Source of the DNA: Macrostomum hystrix | Lineage: Eukaryota > Platyhelminthes > Macrostomidae | NCBI GenBank assembly: GCA_950097015.1 | Contig: CATNEN010000034.1 | Coordinates: 3,515,001 to 3,579,000, forward strand | Reading direction: 5' to 3' | DNA length: 64,000 bases | In this document: piece after piece, positions 43,970 to 54,300 of the stretch | How positions within the stretch are numbered: position 1 is the stretch's first letter | Layout of the letters: each line of letters begins with the position of its first letter | The notes under the pieces: generated by a model | Seen by the model: the letters and a program-made list of their open reading frames with translations, nothing else | Told to the model about the DNA's origin: nothing | Database searches by the model: none | Made by a program: the position numbers and the translations under genes

Positions 43970-46704
43970 CCGGATGGCCAGCAGGACTGGCCATAGACTA
44001 TTTTTGCTCGCTTCTTCACTCTCTTAACCTCCGGTAAACAAAAATAAGCCCAGACCTTCCCTATTTTCAGTCTCTTTTTCTCTCCAAAAAATGGCTTTAG
44101 CCCCCAGACGCTCTTTAAGAGTTGCGGCCTTAGAAGCCAGACGCGCTCTAGGCTTGCACAGTGATTCAGAAAGCAGCTCAGACGGCGAAACGGAATCTGA
44201 CAATTCTGAATTTGAAGAAGGAACTGGAGATGAAGGAATGGACGAAACACAGCAGACTCCAGAGGTTCAAGCAACGCCATGGCAAATCGTAAATGAACAT
44301 ACTGATGCGATTCATGTCCAACAGCGAGAGTTTTTGGGCACCCCGGGAATCAACCCTGGCTTGAATCCGTCGGACAACATCGAAGACAACTTAAATCTTT
44401 TTTTAACACCAGAGTTGTTTGAGCATCTGGCCCACTGGACCAACAACCGAGCTCAGCGAGCTAGACAAGAATTTGAATCTCATCAGGACGCTGAAGATCC
44501 ACTCCCAGCTAAATTGAGCGCGTGGTACGACTGCACGGCAAACGAGATAATGAAGTATGTTGGCATGGTGCTCTACATGGGGCTTAACAGAAGGGTGGAA
44601 TTACGGCAGTACTGGTTTATTGATGCGTTCTACGCTACTCCGTACTTTCAACTACCCTGTTGTCTGTCGCGGGATCGCTTTGCAAACATCTCATCGTTTC
44701 TGCGATTTTACGACTGCCAATCAGAGGACGAGGAAGACGTCCTGGGGAAAATCCGACCGTTTATGAACATCCTGCAGGGCTGCTTCAAGAGTGTCTATAT
44801 GCCAGAGAGAGAAGTCGCTGTTGATGAAACCCTGGTGCACTTCAGGGGACGATTCAAGTGCAAGCAGTACATACCAACCAAGCGAGCCCGCTATGGTATC
44901 AAGATGTACTGCTTGTGTGAGTCGTCAACAGGCTACCTCAGCAATTTCGAGGTTCACTCCACGTTGGAAGCGAATCAGCAAGTAGGGGTGGAGCTTAATG
45001 ACGGAACACTAACCTTTGGCGGAAGGGTTGTTGCCGAGCTCTGCCGAGAGATCTTGGGCCTGGGATACCATGTTTACTGCGACAGCTACTTCGGCTCCTT
45101 GTCCCTAGCAGAGTTCCTGGACACCAGAGGCACCCTGCTGACTGCAACAGTTAGGGCCGATCGCGGAATTCCAGCAGAGCTCAGGGACTTAAGGCTTACT
45201 GCGCCGGGCACTGCCTTCATGCGCAACGAATCCATACTCGCCGTAAAAATCACGGATAGGAAAGCCAGCGGAGTTAAGCAGCTCTACATGCTGGACTCAG
45301 CGAATGTCGCCGCAGAACATGAAGTAACACGGGTTGGACATGGTGGGCGCCAGGAACGAGTGCGGAAATCACGGTCTGTGCTGGACTACAACAAGCATAT
45401 GGGTGGCGTGGACCGCCTAGATGCAACCGTGCAACCCTATAGACCTGATCGAAAGACCTTCCGCTGGTTCGTGCGCCTCGGTGTCCACATGATGTTGGTA
45501 TCATGCAGGAATGCTTGGGTAGTGTACACGCGCTGTGGAGGAAAAAAGGTTTTCGGGCAGTTTCTGGACTCAGCAGTGCGACACATGATCGAATCGACCG
45601 GTCCCGGTCGTAAGAGGAAGCTTCACCTGGGTCCTGTGAGAGTCGGAACCGGGCACCTGCCAAGAAAGTTGCCGCCAACGGACAAGCAAGCTCACCCGAC
45701 AAAGCGATGCCGAGTGTGCTTCAAAGGTCAGTCTGCCAGGAAAACAGTTTTCTGCTGCCCTGAATGCGTCGGCCAGCCTGGGTTGTGTCTTGAAGGCTGT
45801 TTTGAACGTTGGCATGCGGCGGCTGAGATGTAAGGATAAACAATTTTTTCTATGTTAAATACTTTCAAATCTGGAAAAGCGTACAGTCTAGGGCACACGT
45901 TTTTAGTAAACTTTTTTATATTTTGCGCATGCACACATGTAAAACCTGTTTAAAATGAAAAAAACTGCAGCAACGTTACCGCTTCATGTGTTTTTGTTCA
46001 GTTGTTTGTATATTGTTAAATGCGCGTCAAATTTTGAAATTTCTCCCACTAGAAGATGATCTCGTTTTGATTTGATCTATTTTGATTCGCCTAGACAACT
46101 GATTGTTCACAGTAGAATTTTAGACCATTTTATTACGTCTTAAAAGCTATAGTCGTATCATCTAGCATATTTATATTTTTGGAATTAAAATATGATTGTG
46201 ATGAGTCTTTATCTGTAAATAGCTCGTGCATTTACTGGTAATAGCTGCGTAATGTCTCGAAATATATGGAGAAAAAAACTTTTCTTGTACATGTGTCTCC
46301 TTAATACAGAATTTTAACCATCACGTTCTACATGTACACACGTATTAGGTATTTTAATTTTTCCGCTGCAAAACTATTCCAATATGTTTTTTGCTCGTAA
46401 TATATGCCCAAAATCAACAGTTTTGTTGGAGGTTGTCTGAAAAGATCATCATATTTTATACACCCGTATTAGCACTTGTTGATTTACATGTAATAAACGG
46501 TATACCACTGTTAAATATCTTTTGTCTGAAAGGTTACGCCAAGAAATGCAAAGCTATTTTCGATTTTGTTTCATGGCCAGCTGGGCTGGCCATTCCGGCA
46601 GTTGGGACCGTGTAGCTTTTCAACATGAAACTCCCATAGACTATGGGCAGTTTGCTTAGTGAGCCATGGCCAGCAGGGATGGCCATCCGGGTTTTCGGGG
46701 TTAA
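43970..46704 (+). mobile_element. piggyBac-type DNA transposon (left boundary uncertain)
   Basis: The transposase gene is flanked by related inverted motifs: GCCGGATGGCCAGCAGGACT at 43971 on the left, and on the right both GGCCATTCCGGCAG (near 46590) and GGCCATCCGGGTTTTCGGGG next to TTAA (46701-46704). TTAA is the piggyBac target. To the right of that TTAA the sequence (ATGGGTATTATCAGCATTAG) is SINE family 2, whose consensus contains TTAAATGGGTA, so the right junction is well supported. A matching left TTAA was not identified with confidence. Confidence 0.72.
44091..45833 (+). CDS. piggyBac transposase (PGBD-like), full length
   Basis: A single 580-residue exon from ATG 44091 without internal stops. 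An acidic N-terminal segment (SDSESSSDGETESDNSEFEE) precedes the DDE_Tnp_1_7 core: AVDETLVHFRGR with catalytic D245, HVYCDSYFGS with D331, and DYNKHMGGVDRLD with the third Asp at D441 in GGVD. The C-terminus is a Cys-rich zinc domain (RCRVCFKGQSARKTVFCCPEC and CLEGCFERWH) that binds the element ends in this family. It excises and inserts DNA at TTAA. All core motifs are intact, so it may be active or domesticated. The end of the gene lies about 870 bp from the right terminus. Confidence 0.95.
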   Translation: MALAPRRSLRVAALEARRALGLHSDSESSSDGETESDNSEFEEGTGDEGMDETQQTPEVQATPWQIVNEHTDAIHVQQREFLGTPGINPGLNPSDNIEDNLNLFLTPELFEHLAHWTNNRAQRARQEFESHQDAEDPLPAKLSAWYDCTANEIMKYVGMVLYMGLNRRVELRQYWFIDAFYATPYFQLPCCLSRDRFANISSFLRFYDCQSEDEEDVLGKIRPFMNILQGCFKSVYMPEREVAVDETLVHFRGRFKCKQYIPTKRARYGIKMYCLCESSTGYLSNFEVHSTLEANQQVGVELNDGTLTFGGRVVAELCREILGLGYHVYCDSYFGSLSLAEFLDTRGTLLTATVRADRGIPAELRDLRLTAPGTAFMRNESILAVKITDRKASGVKQLYMLDSANVAAEHEVTRVGHGGRQERVRKSRSVLDYNKHMGGVDRLDATVQPYRPDRKTFRWFVRLGVHMMLVSCRNAWVVYTRCGGKKVFGQFLDSAVRHMIESTGPGRKRKLHLGPVRVGTGHLPRKLPPTDKQAHPTKRCRVCFKGQSARKTVFCCPECVGQPGLCLEGCFERWHAAAEM

Positions 46705-46805
46705 ATGGGTATTATCAGCATTAGCTGAGGTAATTGAGGGTGGGTCTGGCCCCATTCCACCCCAGTCCATGGACTGAATTGCCGTACGCAGGCTTCAGAT
46801 TCGCC
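46701..46805 (+). repeat. SINE family 2 fragment interrupted by piggyBac
   Basis: TTAAATGGGTATTATCAGCA, GGTAATTGAGGGTGGGTCTG, CCAGTCCATGGACTGAATTG and CCGTACGCAGGCTTCAGA match the inner and 3' parts of family 2, starting exactly at the TTAA that bounds the transposon. Confidence 0.72.
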
Positions 46806-47785
46806 AAAGCATAATAAGTGTAATTAACTATTTTTTTGCGCGCTTAATTAGGTGCGAGACTCCAACAACCTAAAAGTTTTCAAAATACACCAAATTCTGA
46901 AGCTTTTCGATTCAACGATTCAAACGCTTAACAAAATTGATACTTTTGTGAGTCTGAAATGCAAAGTCTGGACGTGTGAACTTTGCGCCAATCGGGGCTG
47001 GGGGGCAGGTCGCACCCTCTACGGTGCAATATTACATTGGTATCGCATTGTAGCAACCCGTTTGCACACCGCAGAACACGCAGCATTGGATGCTTTCCTA
47101 GGCTGGCTAAACCTCTCCATGGATTATAGCGAGCCGCTTATTTAATATTATGCTTTCAATTGGGTCGCCGCACTTTCCCTCTGCCTGCCCCCCATCCTCT
47201 CCTACCACCCCCTTGTTTCTGCTATTCCTTCTGTCTGTCCTCCGTGTCTCCCCCCTCCGAGCAAGCCTCTATTACAACCGTAAGTTCGCTTTTAGTTAGT
47301 TAACACAGATCGGACTTTTTACTAGTCTTTCTCTCTCTCTCTCTTGGCATCGTTTTCTTTTCCTGCTTTCGGTATTAAAGAATCGGATCGCTTATGATAA
47401 ATAAGAAACCAAAGACTAGAAGATATTTGTTGACTTTGCCTCTAACTTAATTTTTCGCGGAATTTTTCAATCGTAAAATCCAATCGAAGCTATTATGATC
47501 TGCGCAGCTCTGGACTTTAGCTACGAGGTAAAGAGTGGGCGTAATAAAATAACAGAGTATCAAGATGGCCATGACGTCTTCTGTGGCCCTATTTGTATCT
47601 TTTAAACTGCCTTTTAGTGCTAAAGAAATTGGTGTCTACTGCAGAACCCAATAGAATTAAACCTGAGATAGAATAGAATTAGATTTTATTAAGGATCTTT
47701 AGATCTTAAAATCATAGGATGCATTAAAAATCATATTAATCCTATCGTATTATCCTCGGAAAATAGTACGCTCCCTAACATAAAT
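46806..47785. other. No gene recognised
   Basis: An open frame at 46852-47145 ends in GC-moderate sequence but shows no known domain. A pyrimidine-rich stretch with CTCTCTCTCT lies at 47160-47350. Confidence 0.4.
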
Positions 47786-48128
47786 AATGATTGCAGGAGG
47801 GCTGCGGGCAATAGCACAGCATTTGGTGTCTTGGTGACACTAGACCCGCAGCCAGCGAGGAGGCAATTCTGCCCGTTTCGCTGACTCCTGAGCACACACG
47901 CACACAGATACTGTACGCAGGCGCACACTCACACAGGTGTGTACATCTGCCCTGACTTTCTCATCATCAGTCAGTGTACACTCTCACTGTGCCTCTAGAG
48001 CGTGAATTGCACGACAAGCCTCCAAGCATTCTCTCCGCGGCTGCGCCCCAAATGAATGTGGCCTCGCCGCGGAATCGAACTCAGTGACCTTAGTGCGAGA
48101 GGCGATCGCTCTGCCACTCACCCCCTCC
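47786..48128 (-). repeat. tRNA-derived SINE, family 1 (complete reference copy)
   Basis: On the minus strand: tRNA-like head GTGGCAGAGCGATCGCCTCT (A box) and GAGTTCGATTCCGCGGCGAG (B box), then the body with CATTCATTTGGGGCGCAGCC, GCTTGGAGGCTTGTCGTGCA, CAGATGTACACACCTGTGTG, GCGTACAGTATCTGTGTGCG, CAGAATTGCCTCCTCGCTGG, to the end CGCAGCCCTCCTGCAATCATT. It is about 340 bp long. Confidence 0.88.
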
Positions 48129-48220
48129 CGACCTTGATTTGAGTCCTGTGCTCAAATCGAGCCAGCCGAAAGCATCAGTTAGCGGAATTAAGCATTGCTG
48201 CGGTCTCCAACTCATTCCAG

Positions 48221-48346
48221 ATGGGCGCCTCCTACACGCAGCAGCAGCCGCCGCCAGATCTGCTGGCTTCGTCTGCGGCTGCTTCAGCGCCCGCTCCGTC
48301 GGCGGCTTCTGTTGCGTCATCAGCTGGCGGGTCGCATCATCATCAG

Positions 48347-48381
<35 letters not shown>

Positions 48382-51300
48382 GTTGCGCCGTAAGGCTTCC
48401 TGTCCCAAGCTAGGCGAGAACATAGTCATGCTGCTCTGTTTGAGTCGGGTCAGACGCATGGGCGGGCGCTGGTACCGGGCCGTGTCTCACATGCGCACCG
48501 GCAAGCGGAAGAAAGAAAAAAAGCGGCCCTACAGACCGGCTGATTATGACAGAATGCGCGAGGCTTCTGAAGCAGCGATGGTGAGCGAGTCTAGGCCAAT
48601 GTTGTGCAAATATTTGCAATAGCAGAGTGATTAGAGCTTTGGATACCTCCCTCACCAGCAGCTGGGATTAAATCGGCTCTCCGGTGTCCCCGAGGTACCA
48701 GGAAAGCAGCGGGATGCTCTCGGGCATAAAAACGGCAAAGAGCGTTGAGTTTGGTCCTATTTCTTCTAAGCGAACTCTCATAACGACTGGGCAAGTGGCA
48801 GATAAAGCGTTCCGTATTTTCCTTTGCGGACTGGCTAAACGGACACAGCTCCCCTGGTACCCGGCATTCGCCTCTCGCACCAAGGTCCCTGAGCTCGATT
48901 TCGCAGCGAGGCCACATTTATTTGAGGTGCAGCCGCAGGTAGAAGGCTTGGGGGCTTGTCGTCCAATTTGCGCCCTTTAGGGGCCAACCCATAAGGCACA
49001 GTGGAGTGTACACTGCCTGGAGATTAGAAAGTCAGGGTAGATACAGTACACACCTGTGTATGTGTGTGCCTGCGTACGTTATATGTGAGCGTGTGTGCTC
49101 AGGAGTTAGAGAAATAGGCAGAATTGCCTCCTCGCTGGCTGCGGGTCTAGTGTCACCAAGTAATGCACCACTGCCCCCAGCCCTCCTGCAATTAATACAA
49201 TATAAAAAATAATAGAAAGGCCTATCACGTCCCTGCGATTGAGCTTGAGAAGGGCTTTACACAGGCTGTGCGAGGGAGAGAGGCCGCGGCCCAGGACTGG
49301 CGACAGTGTTGGTCCAGGCCGAGTGGTTTAATAGTTTAAATCTTAAGCGAGTCACCTGAATTTCCCCAGTGCTTCAGTTTAACCAGCTTGGCAAAAATAA
49401 ATGCCAGCCTTTAGCTGGGGAAAAGAAGTCTGTCTTTTGTTAATAAATTCTCCGCATTTAATTCTAAAAACTATGCTCAAACTGGTCAGGACATGTCTGA
49501 GATGGAGCTAGCGGAGATTGTTGCCAACCTGCTGAAGAAGGTGTTCAAAGAGATTCAAGACGACTGTCGCGAGGCGTTTGTGCGGGCCTGGCTGAGAGAC
49601 GACGACGCCCGCTGCGTGCTGACGGTGCCAGACGGTAAAGGCAAGATGAAACGCATCGACGGACTGCGCGGCTCAGACAAGGTCTGGCGATTGGACACTC
49701 TGGTTGCCATGCTGTATCACGGTGTACCAATGGACAGCACGGATACCGGCCTGCTGGTGCACCGATGCGAGGATGAATTATGCGTTAATCCGCGCCACCT
49801 CAGCTTCCAATGCGGCCCGGCTATGATGTCCGTTGCTATGGAGATGCTGCGCGTTGCCGGCTACGATGTGACGCCTAGGGTGGCACCGGCGGCGGTGCCG
49901 GACCCTTCTGGCAACAGCCGGTACTTTCAGTTCACCTCGCCATTTCCTGTGGATGTTATACGGCGCGAGATGAGCGGTGAGAACATTGTAATGGACCTTT
50001 TGCCTTTATTCTCTATGCTCCATAGGACAGTGCTAATCCATTCCTAATCCTTCAGAAGCTACCGCTGATCCATTCCCAATCCTTCAGAAGCTACCGCTGA
50101 TCCATTCCTAATCCTTCAGAAGCTACCGCTGATCCATTCCTAATCCTTCAGAAGCTACCGCTGATCCATTCCCAATCCTTCAGAAGCTACCGCTGATCCA
50201 TTCCCAATCCTTCAGAAGCTACCGCTGATCCATTCCCAATCCTTCAGAAGCTACCGCTGATCCATTCCTAATCCTTCAGAGGCTACCGCTGATCCATTCC
50301 TAATCCTTCAGAGGCTACCGCTGATCCATTCCCAATCCTTCAGAAGCTACCGCTGATCCATTCCCAATCCTTCAGAAGCTACCGCTGATCCATTCCTAAT
50401 CCTTCAGAGGCTACCGCTGATCCATTCCCAATCCTTCAGAAGCTACCGCTGATCCATTCCCAATCCTTCAGAAGCTACCGCTGATCCATTCCCAATCCTT
50501 CAGAAGCTACCGCTGATCCATTCCCAATCCTTCAGAGGCTACCGCTGATCCATTCCTAATCCTTCAGAAGCTACCGCTGATCCATTCCCAATCCTTCAGA
50601 AGCTACCGCTGATCCATTCCTAATCCTTCAGAGGCTACCGCTGATCCATTCCCAATCCTTCAGAAGCTACCGCTGATCCATTCCCAATCCTTCAGAAGCT
50701 ACCGCTGATCCATTCCCAATCCTTCAGAAGCTACCGCTGATCCATTCCCAATCCTTCAGAGGCTACCGCTGATCCATTCCCAATCCTTCAGAAGCTACCG
50801 CTGATCCATTCCCAATCCTTCAGAAGCTACCGCTGATCCATTCCCAATCCTTCAGAAGCTACCGCTGATCCATTCCTAATCCTTCAGAGGCTACCGCTAA
50901 TGCATTCCCAATCCTTCAGAAGCTACCGCTGATCCATTCCCAATCCTTCAGAAGCTACCGCTGATCCATTCCCAATCCTTCAGAAGCTACCGCTGATCCA
51001 TTCCCAATCCTTCAGAAGCTACCTCTGATCCATTCCTAATCCTTCAGAGGCTACCGCTGATCCATTCCCAATCCTTCAGAAGCTACCGCTGATCCATTCC
51101 CAATCCTTCAGAAGCTACCGCTGATCCATTCCCAATCCTTCAGAAGCTACCGCTGATCCATTCCCAATCCTTCAGAAGCTACCGCTGATCCATTCCCAAT
51201 CCTTCAGAAGCTACCGCTGATCCATTCCTAATCCTTCAGAGGCTACCGCTGATCCATTCCTAATCCTTCAGAGGCTACCGCTGATCCATTCCTAATCCTT

Positions 51301-54300
51301 CAGAAGCTACCGCTGATCCATTCCCAATCCTTCAGAAGCTACCGCTGATCCATTCCCAATCCTTCATAGGTCGCCGCTAATTCATCCCTAATCCTTATCC
51401 TTCATAGGCCACCGCTAATCCATCCCTAATCCTTATCCTTCATAGGCCACCGCTAATCCATCCCTAATCCTTATCCTTCAGAGGCCACCGCTAATCCATT
51501 CCTAATCCTTCATAGGCCACCGCTAATCCATTCCTAATCCTTCAGATGCCGCCGCTAATCCATCCTTAATCCTTACCCTTCAGAGGCCACCGCTAATCCA
51601 TTCCTAATCCTTCAGAGGCCGCCGCTAATCCATCCTTAATCCTTACCCTTCAGAGGCCACCGCTAATCCATTCCTAATCCTTCAGAGCCGCCGCTAATCC
51701 ATCCTTAATCCTTACCCTTCAGAGGCCACCGCTAATCCATTCCTAATCCTTCAGAGGCCGCCGCTAATCCATCCTTAATCCTTACCCTTCAGAGGCCACC
51801 GCTAATCCATTCCTAATCCTTCATAGGCCACCGCTAATCCATTCCTAATCCTTCATAGGCCACCGCTAATCCATTCCCAATCCTTCAGAAGCTACCGCTG
51901 ATCCATTCCCAATCCTTCAGAGGCCGCCGCTAATCCATCCCTAATCCTTATCCTTCATAGGCCACCGCTAATCCATCCCTAATCCTTATCCTTCAGAGGC
52001 CACCGCTAATCCATTCCTAATCCTTCATAGGCCACCGCTAATCCATTCCCAATCCTTCAGAAGCTACCGCTGATCCATTCCCAATCCTTCAGAGGCCGCC
52101 GCTAATCCATCCCTAATCCTTATCCTTCATAGGCCACCGCTAATCCATCCCTAATCCTTATCCTTCAGAGGCCACCGCTAATCCATTCCTAATCCTTCAT
52201 AGGCCACCGCTAATCCATTCCTAATCCTTCAGAGGCCGCCGCTAATCCATTCCTAATCCTTCAGAGCCGCCGCTAATCCATCCTTAATCCTTACCCTTCA
52301 GAGGCCACCGCTAATCCATTCATAATCCCGATGGTGCCATTGATAATCCAAGATCCTTTATCCGTTGGAGGCCACCGCTAATCCAGTTCTGACCCTTGTC
52401 CTTCATAGGGCGGTTCTTAATCCTTCAGGTTCAATCACCAATCAGTTCCTAATCCTCCATATGGCTCGTAATCGTTAAATCCTACCCTGCCACCTATTTT
52501 GGAATTGATCATAAACTAGTCCAGGTGATATTTTTATAACATTTCCCACCGTTTATGGCCTGTCTGTCTTTAATAAGAGTTTTTTTCAGCTCCCATTTAT
52601 ACTGAAGCAATCAATTGAAGCACAGACACACAATAAGGCCTATTTCCTACCAATTGTAGATTTAAAATATATTACTTGACTTCTTACCCCAAGTTCTATT
52701 GAGTAGAAGTTGTTAAATTTAGCCTAGTGTGTCTTGCTAGTCTATTCTTATGTTGACACATTGCGGTCAATTAATTTACTTCGCAAATTCTCTGAGAACG
52801 GATTTCTAAGCACCTTTTCAAATAAAAAACGCTAGCATACTCCCAAATCCCGGGTCGGGGGGTGGTGGGGTCAACATCGCACAGCACCGTCAACACCTGC
52901 CTAAATTCACAGTTGTGTATTTCTCAGAAGGTTGCTTATAAGTCAACTTTTTTCCTTTTTATATTCAAAGCTACATGCGGTCTTCGTGTGATTTCCTAGG
53001 CACGGTTGTTCTCCTTAAAAACATTCCGTTTTGCTGCTTTTTTGTTAAAAGAGAAACTGGCATTGGCTCTTTGGCCACAGTTTGATGGGCCGAGCCGCGG
53101 TCGCGTGGGCGGGCCCGGCTGTCATTCAGACCTGCTCTATGCAATTGTTTTCTTCTCCTCTATGTTTTCTCATACTCGTTTATCCTAACCAGCATCGCTT
53201 CGAGACCTTTGCAGTTTTTTTCCTGCCCTCTGGCCTGAATCAACAGGGGGCGGCAATGTGCTTTGTCTCAGGAAGCATTTGCTCCTTTAAGTCTTTAAAT
53301 GTGAATTGGAACCGGGACTTTAATTGGGATCTGGGACTTTAGTTGGGATCTGAGACCTCAATTGGGATCTGGGACTTTAGTTGGGATCTGGGACCTCAAT
53401 TGGGATCTGGGACTTTAGTTGGGATCTGGGACCTCAATTGGGATCTGGGACTTTAGTTGGGATCTGAGACCTCAATTGGGATCTGGGACTTTAGTTGGGA
53501 TCTGGGACCTCAATTGGGATCTGGGACTTTAGTTGGGATCTGAGACCTCAATTGGGATCTGGGACTTTAGTTGGGATCTGGGACCTCAATTGGGATCTGG
53601 GACTTTAGTTGGGATCTGAGACCTCAATTGGGATCTGGGACTTTAGTTGGGATCTGGGACTTTAGTTGGGATCCGGGAATTTAATCGGGAACCAAGACTT
53701 AATTGGGATCTGGGACTTTAGTTGGGATCTGGGACCTTAATTGGGATCTGGGACTTTAGTTGGGATCTGGGACTTTAGTTGGGATCCGGGACTTTAATCG
53801 GGAACCAAGACTTAATTGGGATCTGGGACTTTAGTTGGGATCTGGTACTTTAATTGGGATCTGGGACTTTAATTGGAATCTGGGACTTTAGTTGGGATCT
53901 GGGACTTTAATTTGGCTTTCGGGACTTTAATTGGGATTCGGGACTTTAATTGGGATCCGGGACTTTAATCGGGAACCTAGACTTAATTTGGAATTGGAAC
54001 CGGGACTTCAATTGGTATCCAGGACTTTGATGGGATCCAGGACTTTGATTGCGATCCAGGACTTTAATTGGTATCCGGGACTTTGATTGGGATCCAGGAC
54101 TTTAATTGGTATCCGGGACTTTGATTGGGATCCAGGACTTTAATTGGTATCCGGGACTTTGATTGGGATCCAGGACTTTGACTGAGAACCAGGACTTTTA
54201 TTGGTATCCAGGACTTTGATTGGTATCCGGGACTTTAATTGGGATCCAGGACTTCGATTAGGATCCAGGACTTAGATTGGGATCCAGGACTTTTATTGGG

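Noticed and set aside
44022-44032. TTAACCTCCGG as the left piggyBac terminus
   Set aside because: It lies only about 70 bp before the ATG and inside the inverted GGCC motif, and does not match the right terminus well.
46852-47145. 97-codon forward frame with Cys pairs (CELCANRGW)
   Set aside because: No known domain, AT-rich first half and no splice or promoter support.
47990-48126. tRNA gene suggested by A and B boxes
   Set aside because: The sequence does not fold into a full cloverleaf by eye and continues into the shared SINE body seen in other copies.
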